Assembly: GCF_000517125.1 (NCBI RefSeq)
Contig: NZ_KI912156.1
Location: 436,290 to 500,289 of the forward strand
DNA length: 64,000 nucleotides
Source of the DNA: Arthrobacter sp. MA-N2
Lineage (GTDB): Bacteria > Actinomycetota > Actinomycetes > Actinomycetales > Micrococcaceae
Direction of reading: 5' to 3'
Both the position numbers and the translations under genes were made by a program. Position 1 is the stretch's first letter, and each line of letters starts with the position of its first letter. This document shows, piece after piece, positions 16,661 to 25,987 of the stretch. The notes beneath the pieces are model-generated. The model saw nothing but the letters and a program-made list of their open reading frames with translations. It did not search any database and was not told the origin of the DNA.

Positions 16661-18343
16661 CTAGCGCGCGCGCTCCACGCGAACCTCGTCCCAAACGGGT
16701 TCAGCCGATTCGTAGACCTTCCCGTCGGACCCGAAGACGAGGAAACGGTCGAAGGATTTCGCGAACCAGCGGTCGTGCGTCACGGCCAGGACAGTGCCTT
16801 CGAAAGCATCGATGGCGCGTTCAAGTGCTTCGCCTGAATGCAAGTCCAGGTTGTCCGTGGGCTCGTCCAGCAGCAAGAGCGTGGCGCCGGACAGCTGGAG
16901 AAGCAAGATCTGGAAGCGCGCTTGCTGCCCGCCGGAGAGGGACTCGTACTTCTGCTCGGCCGAGCCCACCAGCCCGTAAGAGTCGAGCGCCCCGGAAGCA
17001 GCTTCGCGACCCAGCCCCGAGCGGTGCTCGTCGCCGCGGTGCAGAATGTCCAAGAGCGTCCGGCCGAGCAGGTCCGGACGGGAATGCGTCTGCGCGAAGA
17101 ATCCCGGACGGATCCTGGCACCCAGCTTGACGGTGCCCTCGTGCGGGACTTCGGCAATCTCAACGTCAGAAACAGGCAAGTGCTCGCGCTCCGGGTCGGA
17201 ACCCCCGGCGGCGAGCAACCGCAGGAAGTGACTCTTTCCGGAGCCATTGGAACCCAGCACCCCCACGCGGTCGCCAAACCAGATCTCGGTGGAGAACGGC
17301 TTCATCAGGCCCGTAAGTTCAAGCTTTTCAGCCACCACAGCGCGTTTGGCCGTCCTGCCTCCCTTGAGGCGCATGTGCACGTTCTGCTCCAACGGCAACG
17401 CCTCAGGCGGCCCGGCCTCCAGGAACTTGGCGAGCCGCGTCTGCGCCGCCTGGTACTTGTTGGCCATGTCCGAGCGGAATGCAGCCTTGGTCTTGTACAT
17501 AATGACGAGTTCCTTGAGCTTCAGGTGCTCCTCGTCCCAGCGCTTGCGCAGCTCCTCAAAGCGCGCGTTGCGGTCTATACGTGCATCCACATACGTGCCG
17601 AAACCGCCGCCGTGTACCCAGGCGCCCGCACCGTTGATGCCGGGCTCAAGCGTCACGATGCGTCCCGCCGCGTTGTTGAGTAGCTCGCGGTCGTGGCTAA
17701 TGAAGAAAACCGTCTTCTTGGACTCGTTGAGTTTGTTCTCGAGCCAACGCTTCCCCGGGACGTCAAGGTAGTTGTCCGGTTCGTCGAGGAGAAGCAGCTG
17801 GTCCGGTCCGGAAAACAGTGCCTCAAGCACCAAGCGCTTTTGCTCGCCCCCCGAAAGGCTCGACGCCGGGCGGTGCTGCGCGCGGTCAAAGGGGAGCCCC
17901 AACGCCGCCATGCAGACCTCATCCCAGACGGTCTCGACGTCGTAACCGCCAGCGTCTCCCCAGTCCACGATCGCTTGGGCGTACCGCATTTGGGTGGGCT
18001 CGTCGTCGTGCTCCATCATGGCGAGTTCGGCGTCTTCGACCGCCTTGGCGGCCGCGGCAAGTGCCGGCGGCGCAGCGGAGACGAGAAGATCGCGCACGGT
18101 GGATTCATCGCGGACCTGGCCGACGAACTGGCGCATGATGCCCATGGTCCCTGAACGGCCCACCACTCCCTCGTCAGGCGTGAGGTCCCCCGCGATGATC
18201 TTGAACAGGGTGGTCTTGCCCGTTCCGTTGGGCCCGATCAGGGCAGTTTTGCTGCCGTCCGGGACCTTGAAGGTCACGCCGTTGAGCAGCTGGGTGCCAT
18301 CGGAGAGGAAGTAGTCAATACCGGAAACATCAATGTGGGCCAC
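16661..18343 (-). CDS. ABC-F family ATPase
   Basis: 560 residues with two ATP-binding domains and no membrane segments, the ABC-F layout. Domain one has Walker A GPNGTGKTT, signature LSGGEQKRLVLEAL and Walker B LLLLDEPDNYLD. Domain two has GSNGSGKSH, LSGGQQARFQILLLQ and LLLLDEPTDNLD. A charged linker (about 235-320, RKRWDEEHLKLKELVIMYKTKAAFRSDMANKYQ) separates them. ABC-F proteins act on the ribosome, as translation factors or as antibiotic-protection proteins; which one applies cannot be told from sequence alone. Walker A of the second domain ends in SH instead of the usual ST, a mild deviation. Confidence 0.92.
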   Translation of the reverse strand: MAHIDVSGIDYFLSDGTQLLNGVTFKVPDGSKTALIGPNGTGKTTLFKIIAGDLTPDEGVVGRSGTMGIMRQFVGQVRDESTVRDLLVSAAPPALAAAAKAVEDAELAMMEHDDEPTQMRYAQAIVDWGDAGGYDVETVWDEVCMAALGLPFDRAQHRPASSLSGGEQKRLVLEALFSGPDQLLLLDEPDNYLDVPGKRWLENKLNESKKTVFFISHDRELLNNAAGRIVTLEPGINGAGAWVHGGGFGTYVDARIDRNARFEELRKRWDEEHLKLKELVIMYKTKAAFRSDMANKYQAAQTRLAKFLEAGPPEALPLEQNVHMRLKGGRTAKRAVVAEKLELTGLMKPFSTEIWFGDRVGVLGSNGSGKSHFLRLLAAGGSDPEREHLPVSDVEIAEVPHEGTVKLGARIRPGFFAQTHSRPDLLGRTLLDILHRGDEHRSGLGREAASGALDSYGLVGSAEQKYESLSGGQQARFQILLLQLSGATLLLLDEPTDNLDLHSGEALERAIDAFEGTVLAVTHDRWFAKSFDRFLVFGSDGKVYESAEPVWDEVRVERAR

Positions 18344-18376
18344 TGCCCAATCTTCCCACGGACAGCGGGGGACTCT

Positions 18377-18994
18377 TCAGTCGTCCCCCATCCAGCCCGG
18401 CAGTCCACCAGCCAGCGCCCCGGTGAGGTAGCGCTGGATTGTTGGCGCCAATGCTCGGACGACGACGGCGTGCGGGGCCGAGGCGATGGGCTCAAGTTTG
18501 ATGAGGTAGCGGGTCAGGATCAGCCCGGAAAGCTGCGATGCAACGAGATTTCCACGCCACGGGGCCTCTTGGGTGGGGACGCCAAGCCCGGTCAGGAGCG
18601 GGTTGATGGCGCGGTTGAGGACGAACTCGCGGACCAGGGCAGCGCTCCCTTCGTGTTGCATCGCGGTCCTGAGAACCGCGACGCCGGCCGCTCCCGCGGG
18701 CGAGTCCCAAACGGTCAGGAAGCGGTTCACCAGCCGTTCCCCCACGCCGTCCGGAGGTCCCTCAAGGACTGCGGCCACGTGATCCTTGGGATCCACGGGC
18801 AACTCAAGCGCGGCGATGAATAGTTGCTCTTTGGTGCCGAAATGGTGATTGATCATGGACGGATCAACCCCAGCCTCGGACGCGATGGCCCGGAGCGTCG
18901 CAGCGTCGTATCCTTTGCGGCTGAACTGTTCGCGTGCCGCCCGGAGAACCGCGTCGCGGCTGCTCACTTGTCCCGGGCGGCGACCCCTGTTCAC
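18377..18994 (-). CDS. TetR family transcriptional regulator
   Basis: 205 residues. The N-terminal DNA-binding domain is RDAVLRAAREQFSRKGYDAA...IASEAGVDPSMINHHFGTKE, with the classical TetR helix-turn-helix; the rest is a ligand-binding helical domain. The GTG at 18994 (MNRGRRPGQVSSRD) is chosen because it overlaps the stop of the monooxygenase gene by four bases (GTGA at 18991-18994); the longer frame upstream is antisense or out of frame with that gene. It likely represses the monooxygenase-regulator operon via the palindrome at 20306-20327. Confidence 0.88.
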   Translation of the reverse strand: MNRGRRPGQVSSRDAVLRAAREQFSRKGYDAATLRAIASEAGVDPSMINHHFGTKEQLFIAALELPVDPKDHVAAVLEGPPDGVGERLVNRFLTVWDSPAGAAGVAVLRTAMQHEGSAALVREFVLNRAINPLLTGLGVPTQEAPWRGNLVASQLSGLILTRYLIKLEPIASAPHAVVVRALAPTIQRYLTGALAGGLPGWMGDD

Positions 18995-20270
18995 AGCGGT
19001 TTCCGGTTTGCGGGAGCCTTTCGGCGCGCAAAATCCGGGGCGTGCTCCGGCCGGGGACCGAAGGCGATCATGAGTGCCGGAAGTTTTCCGAACCAAGGAA
19101 TGTGACGGGCCACAAAGACCAGCGGACTCGGCGGTCCGGTCATCTGGCCTCTCACTGCGGGGCCGAAGACCGCTTTCTGGAGAATGAGTTGCACGTTCTG
19201 GATCACCACGGTGGGAAACCAGCGGCGCTTCTGCACTGAGGCGAGATCGGCCTCGCACAAGGTGCCTCGAAGCAATGGGAGGGCGATGCGCCGGGCCGCG
19301 GCGACGGCGTCCTGAATGGCCAGATTGATGCCGACACCGCCAGCGGGAGACATGGCGTGGGCGGCGTCTCCGATGAGGAGGAGACCTGGTTTGTGCCATG
19401 GCTTGATCCGGTTGAGCTTCACATCGAGCAAATGGAGATCGTCCATGGACCTGATTTCGTCCACGCGGTCCGCCAGATCCGGGCGGATGCGGGCCACACG
19501 TCCGCGGAAGCTCTCCACCCTTCAGCACGCAACTGGGCGTCCTTGCCTTTTTCCGCAAGGTAGGCAATCTGGTAGAAGTCCTTGCGGGTCAGGCTGAGGA
19601 GCACATCTGTCCCGGAGAAGCGGGGCATGATGGAGGCCAACTGTCCCTGTTCGTCTGCACGCCGGGAAAGCCTGAACCACCAGGTGTCGAACGGCACCGG
19701 GAATTCGTGGGGGACGAGGCCTGCCTTCTTCCGGAGTACCGAGCTGCGGCCATCACAGGCCACCGTTAACGTTGCGCGCAGCTCGCCCGAGCCGGTTTCC
19801 TCTCCCGACGCCGCGTCCCGGGTGCGGTACGCCACCCCGGCGACCTTCGCGCCGTCGTCGTACACCAAATCGGTAGCTTCAGTATTCATCCTGAGCGTGA
19901 AATGCGGCTCTTGCTGCGCGGCGTCCACCAGGAAGTTCAGGAGGTCCCACTGCGGAACCATGGCCACGTAATCGTAGGGTGGCTTGAGGCGGTCGAAGTC
20001 TGTGAGTGTCACTTCTCCGTGGCGCGTGGGGAGTTTGAAATTGCCGAGCTTGCTTTGGGGGAGTGCCCGGAATCCCTCGCCCAGCCCGAGCTCATCCAGG
20101 AGCCGGATGGTGGAGGCATGGACGGTGTCGCCACGGAAATCGCGCAGGAAGTCAGCGTGCTTTTCGAGGACGGTGACGTCGACGCCGGCCCTCGCCAGCA
20201 AGAGTCCGAGCATCACTCCGGCCGGCCCTCCGCCCGCGATGACGCACGTGGTGCTTTCAAGCTGGTCCAT
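18991..20270 (-). pseudogene. FAD-dependent aromatic monooxygenase, frameshifted
   Basis: The two reading frames join into one PobA/UbiH-like flavoprotein of about 426 residues. The first part (20270 down to about 19520) has the FAD-binding GGGPAGVMLGLLLARAGVDVTVLEKH and the mid-motif ACDGRSSVLR. The second has GLLLIGDAAHAMSPAGGVGINLAIQDA (the GD motif for FAD ribityl binding). The frame breaks at a C run at 19518-19520 (GGG on the coding strand); adding one G restores LRAEGVESFRGRVARIRPDL. The start MDQLESTTCVIAGGG at 20270 is used. It is either a recent inactivation or a base-calling error in a homopolymer. It shares an operon with the TetR gene. Confidence 0.85.
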
Positions 20271-20305
20271 GGCCACTCCCGGAGGGTGCAACTAATTCAT
20301 GCAGC

Positions 20306-20327
20306 TAATTCAACAAGCGTTGAATTA
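20306..20327. promoter_or_regulatory. Perfect 22-bp palindrome, likely TetR operator
   Basis: TAATTCAAC-AAGC-GTTGAATTA has two nine-base arms and a four-base centre, 36 bp upstream of the monooxygenase start. Its size and place fit a TetR-dimer site controlling the monooxygenase-TetR operon. Confidence 0.65.
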
Positions 20328-20362
20328 AGTGTGCACCCGGCGTTGCGGGCGTGTCTAGGGCC

Positions 20363-20489
20363 GACGCTCGTTCACGTATCGAGCCGAAATGACAGATCCT
20401 CCTGCACATATGAGGCACGAACCGATATCCCTCCTGCACTAGATGTGGACGAGCGTTCCCGGTTTGGCGCCTAAAGGTGAGCGTGCGTC
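20363..20489. repeat. Intergenic hairpin, GAGCGT family, copy B
   Basis: The left arm starts GACGCTCGTTCACGTATCGA; the right arm ends AAAGGTGAGCGTGCGTC, which is complementary with mismatches. The inner parts repeat TCCTCCTGCACATATG and CCCTCCTGCACTAGATG. It shares CTCCTGCAC, GAGCGTTCC and AAAGGTGAGCG with copy A at 16487. Confidence 0.6.
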
Positions 20490-20502
20490 TGAGATGTGTG
20501 GC

Positions 20503-22503
20503 TCAGCCGGCCGCGGTCAGGAACGACTTGAGCAACGGGCCGCTCGTGGTCGCCCCAAGGCCGCCGTCTTCCACGAACACTGCCACTGCCAGATCGCCGT
20601 GCACTGCAACGATCCAAGCGTGTGTCTTGGGCGGATTGTCGTTTCCGAACTCGGCCGTCCCGGTCTTCGCCCCCACCGGCGCACCCGGCACCGACGCGAG
20701 GAAACCAGCATGACCGGAAGTCACCACGGCGCGCATCATGTCGCCCAGCGCGGCCGCCTCCGCAGGGGTGACCGGCTTGTCGGAGGCGGCTGGCGCGGAG
20801 ACCCCCGACGCGGTCGGGGACGCCGACGACGACGGCGAGCCGGACGCCGTCGGGGTGGCGCCTGTGGAGGGTGAGACTGAGCCGGGGTTCAGGACGAGTT
20901 GCGGCGACACCGGCGCGCCGTGGCCCACGGAAGCTGCCATGACCGCGGCGGCAAGCGGGGAGAGCAGCACTTTGCCTTGGCCAATCATGGAGGCTGCGTG
21001 CTCCGTGCCGTCCGCGTTTCCGGGGACTGAGCCCAGGAAGGCGTCGGCCCCCAGCTTCGGTGCTTGGACCGCGAGCCCCAGGGAAGTTGCCGCGGATTCG
21101 AGCTGGGCTTGGCTGACCTTGTCCCGTGCGCTGATGAATGCCGTATTGCACGAATGCGCAAAAGCATCCCGCAGGGCGATAGAGCCCAAGGAAGTCACCG
21201 GATAGCCCTCGGCGTTCTTGAATGTCCGGCCGTCCACCGTGATTGTCGGCGTGCATTCAACCGTGGAATCCGGCGTCATTCCATTCCGGATCATCGCCAG
21301 GGAATCGACGATCTTGAACGTGGATCCCGGGGCATATTGTCCGAGCATTGCCGTGTTGTAGCCGTTGCTTCCGGGGCCGGAAGCCGCAGCCAGAACCGCG
21401 CCGGTGGAGGGTCGGAGCGCCACAATAGCCGAAGCGGGTCCAACGCCCGTCAAAGTATCCTCGGCAAGTTGCTGCAAGCGAGGATCCAGTGTGGTTTTGA
21501 GCGGATCGCCGGGCTTCGCACTAGCGGCGAAAAGCACCCTACGGGGATCGGGCTTCGCCGCCTTGATCTGCTCATCCGTCATGCCTTGCGGCCGCGCCTT
21601 GATGGAAACCCCATCCTGGCCGCGGAGTTGGGCATCATATTGTTCCTGCAGACCACCGGTTCCGACTGTGTCTCCCTGTTTGAGGGCACCTCCGGCCTTT
21701 TCGATCTGCTCGGCGCTTGCCTCGGCTGCGGTGCCCAATAGTGCGCGAGCGAAGGTTCGCGTCGGCGCCAAAGGAAGGAAATCTGGAATGCCACGGGCGC
21801 CGGGGATGGCAGAAATTTGCTCGTCTGTGATCGTCCGGCCCTCCTGCCGCAGGGTGATGGCACTGACGAAGGCCTGCGGGCCGGCCGCCTGGACCTGCTT
21901 CACGTACCCGGCTTCGTCCACGCCGAGCAGTTGCGCGAGCTTCGCGGCCGAAGCCGCAGGATCTGCCGATCCGATCGTGGTCTTGTCGATGCCCACCTGA
22001 ACCACCGGACGGTAGCTGACCAATTTGGCATCTCCGGCGCCCAGGATATCGGCCCTGGGCGGCGTAGTGACGGTTTTGTCGAGAACCTCGCCGTCCTTCA
22101 GATCCGGCTCCAAGAGTGAAGGAGTCCACTGGACGGCCCATTTGTCACCCGACTTCTTCAGCGTCGCCTGGGAGGTGTACTTCCACTCCGTGGTTCCGAC
22201 TTTCCACGTGTAGTTGAGCGGGACCGAGGCTTTGTCGCCGTCGAGCTTTACTTCCCCGCTTTCGACGGAAGGCTTCGCGGGGTCGAGGACCGCGAATACC
22301 GCCTTGAGCTGCTCGTTCGCTGACGCGGCATCTTTGCCGTCGACGGCGAGTGATCCGACGTCGAGCGCCGCCAAGGACGAGGCGAGTTGCTTGGCCGCGC
22401 CCTCCGCCCCGGAACGACCGTCGTCGCAAGCGGACAGCGAGCCAGCAATCATCAGGGCGGCAAGCCCCAGGACAAGATTCTTCGTTTTCCCCATTTTCGC
22501 CAT
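20503..22503 (-). CDS. Lipoprotein penicillin-binding transpeptidase (class B-like, MecA-N type domain)
   Basis: 666 residues. The signal peptide ends in a lipobox (LVLGLAALMIAGSLSACDDG), so the protein should be anchored by lipid on the outer face. After an NTF2-like MecA_N domain (about 35-150) and a dimerisation region comes the transpeptidase domain: the active-site SxxK in YAPGSTFKIVDS, the SxN in HSCNTAF and the KTG in GAKTGTAEFG. A Ser/Pro/Thr-rich linker precedes the last part. It cross-links peptidoglycan and may have low beta-lactam affinity, as seen in the MecA/PBP5 group. ATG at 22503 is preceded by AGAAGG; the in-frame start at 22587 would hide the signal peptide. Confidence 0.92.
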   Translation of the reverse strand: MAKMGKTKNLVLGLAALMIAGSLSACDDGRSGAEGAAKQLASSLAALDVGSLAVDGKDAASANEQLKAVFAVLDPAKPSVESGEVKLDGDKASVPLNYTWKVGTTEWKYTSQATLKKSGDKWAVQWTPSLLEPDLKDGEVLDKTVTTPPRADILGAGDAKLVSYRPVVQVGIDKTTIGSADPAASAAKLAQLLGVDEAGYVKQVQAAGPQAFVSAITLRQEGRTITDEQISAIPGARGIPDFLPLAPTRTFARALLGTAAEASAEQIEKAGGALKQGDTVGTGGLQEQYDAQLRGQDGVSIKARPQGMTDEQIKAAKPDPRRVLFAASAKPGDPLKTTLDPRLQQLAEDTLTGVGPASAIVALRPSTGAVLAAASGPGSNGYNTAMLGQYAPGSTFKIVDSLAMIRNGMTPDSTVECTPTITVDGRTFKNAEGYPVTSLGSIALRDAFAHSCNTAFISARDKVSQAQLESAATSLGLAVQAPKLGADAFLGSVPGNADGTEHAASMIGQGKVLLSPLAAAVMAASVGHGAPVSPQLVLNPGSVSPSTGATPTASGSPSSSASPTASGVSAPAASDKPVTPAEAAALGDMMRAVVTSGHAGFLASVPGAPVGAKTGTAEFGNDNPPKTHAWIVAVHGDLAVAVFVEDGGLGATTSGPLLKSFLTAAG

Positions 22504-22582
22504 TATGCCTTCTATGCTTGGCGCTCTTGATTCATGGCGCGATACGTTGCACTTTTGTGATGGTCCACCTGCGTGCCCCTTG

Positions 22583-22648
22583 CCCAACTAACTCGCATTT
22601 GTTGTCGCTTAGAGCGCCCATAACGTCAACAACTGCGAGTTAGTTGGG
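22583..22648. repeat. Stop-codon hairpin repeat, copy 2
   Basis: CCCAACTAACTCGCATTTG pairs with CAACTGCGAGTTAGTTGGG across a short loop. A base change in the left arm (CTAACTC) is matched in the right arm (GAGTTAG), so pairing is kept. It lies between the response regulator and the penicillin-binding protein gene. Confidence 0.82.
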
Positions 22649-22658
22649 TCTAAACGGG

Positions 22659-23318
22659 CTATTGGTTCCGGATGATCCTGCGCTGCATCGCCACCGCGAT
22701 GGCCGCCGTCCGGTTGTCCACCCCCAGCTTGGCGTAGATGTGTACCAAGTGCGTCTTCACGGTGGCCTCGGAAATAAAGAGTTGCCTCGCCATCGCGCGG
22801 TTGCTCATCCCGGTGGCAAGAAGCTCTACAAGTTGGACTTCCCGCGTACTCAGCGCGGGAACCGGATTGCGGATACGGCCCATGAGCCGCGCGGCAACCT
22901 CAGGTGCGAGTGCTGTCCGGCCGGCCGCTGCACTCACCACGGCCTGCCGGATCTGCTCGGGCGGCGCATCCTTGAGCATGTATCCGCTCGCACCGGCCTC
23001 CACCGCTGCGAGGATGTCGGCGTCGTTGTCGTACGTGGTCAGGATCAGGACCGGCGGTGGGGGAGTCCCGGCAACACCTGCCTTGATTTTGCCGGTCGCA
23101 GTGACGCCGTCCATCCCCGAGCCCATTTGCAAATCCATGAGAACCACGTCCACGGGCTCGCCGAGGGTATGGAGCTTTGACAGCTCTGCCAAGGCGGCGT
23201 CGCCGTCGGACGCTTCCGCCACCACTCGGACTCCCTCGAAATCGGCAAGCATTGCCCGGAGCCCGGCTCGGACCACGGGATGATCATCCACGAGCAAGAC
23301 CCTGATGTTGTTGGTCAT
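22659..23318 (-). CDS. NarL/FixJ family response regulator
   Basis: 219 residues. Receiver domain: acidic pair in LLVDDHP, phospho-acceptor Asp62 in VVLMDLQMG, Thr in LILTTYDND and Lys in YMLKDAP. The LuxR-type HTH is LSTREVQLVELLATGMSNR...SEATVKTHLVHIYAKLGV. ATG overlaps the kinase stop (23315-23318). It forms a two-component pair with that kinase. The ABC exporter on the opposite strand beyond the kinase is a plausible target. Confidence 0.94.
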   Translation of the reverse strand: MTNNIRVLLVDDHPVVRAGLRAMLADFEGVRVVAEASDGDAALAELSKLHTLGEPVDVVLMDLQMGSGMDGVTATGKIKAGVAGTPPPPVLILTTYDNDADILAAVEAGASGYMLKDAPPEQIRQAVVSAAAGRTALAPEVAARLMGRIRNPVPALSTREVQLVELLATGMSNRAMARQLFISEATVKTHLVHIYAKLGVDNRTAAIAVAMQRRIIRNQ

Positions 23319-24658
23319 GGGGACGACTCCAGACCCAGGTTGCCAGTACCCAGCGGCAGCCGGACTGCCACCACGGTCCCCTCCCCGCGAGCCGACTCGA
23401 CGTCGAGCGTTCCGTTAAGGGCCACAAGCCGCTCACGCAGGCTTTTGAGCCCGACGCCGGTTCCGTCACCCCGCGTTGCCGCGGCGGCCGCGGCGGTGGG
23501 ATCGAAGCCTACGCCGTCGTCGAACACATCCATGGTCACCTCGGCGTCCAGGAAGGACAGCGTGACGACGGCGGTGCTCGCGTGGGCATGCGCCCAAACG
23601 TTCGCAAGGGAAGACTGGGCCGCCCGCAACAAGGTGGTCTGGTAAGGGTTCGGCAGCGGCACCGGCGTGCCCTGGAGCTCGAAGCGACACCGCAGCGTGG
23701 CCCCGCGCGCGGCTGCTTCGGCCTCGGTTTTCGTGCAAAGGCGTCTCAGGGTGTCGGCCAGCCCGGCTTCCGCCAGCCCGGGGGATCCCAGTCCACGGAC
23801 AAAGTTCCGGGCCTCCGCCAGGTTGCTGGCCGCTGTCTCGCGGACGGTTTTGAGGCGATCATGGGCCGTGACGCTGTCTCCTGCGTCGAGGGCTTTCTCC
23901 GCCGAACGGCCCATCAGGACGATGCTTGAGAATCCCTGCGCGAGGGTGTCGTGGATTTCGCGGGCGAGCCTTTCTCGCTCAGCCAGCACGCCGGCGTCGT
24001 GCTGGCTGCGTGCCAGCTCGGCTCGGGTTCGGCGCAATTCCTCGGCGGCAAGGCGCTGATTCTCTGCTTCGATGTAGAGCGCCCGATACGCCAGGCCGGT
24101 GACAACAGCGAAGGCGGCCCCGAAAACAGGCCCGAGGACCATGGGAAGTTGCAAGGCATCCGCTCCGGCACCACGGTTGTGGAACCACATGGCCGCGACC
24201 AGGAGTGCGGTGCTTGCAGCTATGGCAGCCAAGGCGAAGCGGCGCGGCAAGATATGCAGTTGCACGAAGAACAACGGGAAAGCTATCCACGCAAAGTCCG
24301 GACTGATGAGCATGAGGAGCACCCACAGGAAACTTACGACGGCAAGCCACCAGCGCGCGTAAGGTTGCGGATCGAAGCGCTCAGGGTTCCCCGCATGCCT
24401 CTTCTCAAGAACTGTCCCCACGAGATAGACGGCAGCCAGAAGCACGGCAAGAACCAGTCCCGCCCCAGTGGCCATGGGAGAAAGGCCAGCGGTCGCGAGC
24501 CTTACGAGGGCCACCAGCAAAAGCACCGCAAAACCGACGTGCAGACTGACCCGCAGGACACGCAAGATCACAACAGAACCGCTCGGCTGCACCGTGTCAC
24601 CTGGCAACTGGGGCAGCGCGGCTTGCGCGGTGGCTTGCTGCAAATCGTCTCCCTGCAT
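23315..24658 (-). CDS. Sensor histidine kinase (HisKA_3)
   Basis: 447 residues. About six hydrophobic segments occupy residues 30-195, followed by a short coiled coil (ENQRLAAEELRRTRAELARSQ) and the phosphotransfer motif with His236 in ERLAREIHDTLAQGFSSI. The ATPase domain has a degenerate N-box region, FDDGVGFDP and GVGLKSLRERL. The start MQGDDLQQATAQAALPQ at 24658 has GGAGGG just upstream; the in-frame start at 24790 lacks one and adds 44 unlikely residues. It is coupled to the response regulator by a four-base overlap. No large external sensor is present. Confidence 0.92.
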   Translation of the reverse strand: MQGDDLQQATAQAALPQLPGDTVQPSGSVVILRVLRVSLHVGFAVLLLVALVRLATAGLSPMATGAGLVLAVLLAAVYLVGTVLEKRHAGNPERFDPQPYARWWLAVVSFLWVLLMLISPDFAWIAFPLFFVQLHILPRRFALAAIAASTALLVAAMWFHNRGAGADALQLPMVLGPVFGAAFAVVTGLAYRALYIEAENQRLAAEELRRTRAELARSQHDAGVLAERERLAREIHDTLAQGFSSIVLMGRSAEKALDAGDSVTAHDRLKTVRETAASNLAEARNFVRGLGSPGLAEAGLADTLRRLCTKTEAEAAARGATLRCRFELQGTPVPLPNPYQTTLLRAAQSSLANVWAHAHASTAVVTLSFLDAEVTMDVFDDGVGFDPTAAAAAATRGDGTGVGLKSLRERLVALNGTLDVESARGEGTVVAVRLPLGTGNLGLESSP

Positions 24659-24852
24659 GCCCTCCAGCGTATCCCCGCATCCCGACACTTCTGCCCGGAT
24701 TCCGCGCCATTCGGGCTGAATCAACCAAACGGATGATCCTCGAGTCATCCAAGGCGATCCGACAGGTCCATCCACCTCCTGATGTCCCATGCGCCTTCTG
24801 CCCGGAGAGTTGAAACAAGACCCGAAGATCGCCTCCCAACCAAAGGAATTCC

Positions 24853-25944
24853 ATGTTTCTCGCCGTGCGCGACATCCGCTTTGCCAAGGGCCGTTTCGCC
24901 CTGATGGGAAGCGTCGTCGCCCTCATCACGCTCCTGCTCGTTATGCTCTCGGGACTCACTGCAGGCCTGGGCAATCAGTCGACGTCGGCGATCGCAGCCC
25001 TCCCGGCGCAGCAAATCGTCTTCGGCGCCCCCGCCGGGGGCGAGGCCAAGGCGTCATTCACGGAATCGGAAATCTCGGGCAAACAGCTCGAGGCATGGCG
25101 AAACCGCCAGGGTGTTTCCTCTGCCGAGGCACTCGGCATCACCCAGACGAGGCTTCAGTCCCTCGATTCGACCAACAATGCTGCGGGCACTGCCAACGTC
25201 GCGGTCTTCGGGTCCGACGGCGGCATCTCGCCTGTGGCGGTCAGGGAAGGCGAGGTGGTGGTCGGGGAGTCCCTGGCAAAGGAACTCTCATTGATTGTCG
25301 GTAGCCGGGTGACCGTGGGTGGTACCGGCATGACGGTCTCCGCGATCACCCACGATGAGTGGTATTCGCACACCGGAGTTGTTTGGACCTCCCGGACTGC
25401 GTGGCAGACACTCGCGCATATTCCTAACGGGGAATCGATCGGGACGGTCCTCACGGTGTCGTACGACGCCGGTGCCTCCGTGGACATCGACGCCGCCAAT
25501 GCGGTGGCCGGCACTGTCAGTGCCACCCCCAGCGGATCCTTCCAAGCCCTTGGCTCGTACAAGAGTGAAAACGGGTCCTTGATGCTCATGCAGGCGTTCC
25601 TCTATGGCATCTCGGCACTCGTCATCGTGGCCTTTCTTACCGTCTGGACGGTCCAGCGCACACGTGACATCGCCGTGCTCAAAGCCATGGGCGCCTCGTC
25701 CGGCTTCGTGGTGCGTGACGCGCTCGTCCAGGCAGGAATTGTCTTGCTGGCCGGGGCTGGACTTGGCGGTGGGCTTGGCGTACTGGGTGGCGTCTTCGCC
25801 GCACAAGCTGCCCCGTTCCTCGTAACTCCGCTGACAACGCTCGTGCCCATTGCCGGGATTGTGCTCCTGGGGCTCGGCGGTGCGGCGGTGGCAGTACGAA
25901 GCATCACGAAGGTGGATCCGCTGATCGCACTCGGCGGCAACTAG
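24853..25944 (+). CDS. FtsX-type ABC transporter permease
   Basis: 363 residues. The N-terminal helix (FALMGSVVALITLLLVMLSGLTAGL) is followed by an external domain of about 220 residues and three C-terminal helices with an FtsX domain (VWTVQRTRDIAVLKAMGASSGFVVRDALVQAG). This is the DevC-like layout. AAAGGA precedes the ATG. The ATPase gene follows at 43 bp, so the two make one exporter. It is divergent from the sensor kinase gene, so the two-component system may regulate it. Confidence 0.9.
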   Translation: MFLAVRDIRFAKGRFALMGSVVALITLLLVMLSGLTAGLGNQSTSAIAALPAQQIVFGAPAGGEAKASFTESEISGKQLEAWRNRQGVSSAEALGITQTRLQSLDSTNNAAGTANVAVFGSDGGISPVAVREGEVVVGESLAKELSLIVGSRVTVGGTGMTVSAITHDEWYSHTGVVWTSRTAWQTLAHIPNGESIGTVLTVSYDAGASVDIDAANAVAGTVSATPSGSFQALGSYKSENGSLMLMQAFLYGISALVIVAFLTVWTVQRTRDIAVLKAMGASSGFVVRDALVQAGIVLLAGAGLGGGLGVLGGVFAAQAAPFLVTPLTTLVPIAGIVLLGLGGAAVAVRSITKVDPLIALGGN

Positions 25945-25987
25945 GCCAGGCTGTCTTCAGCTTAAATATTCTGCGAAAGGCATATTC

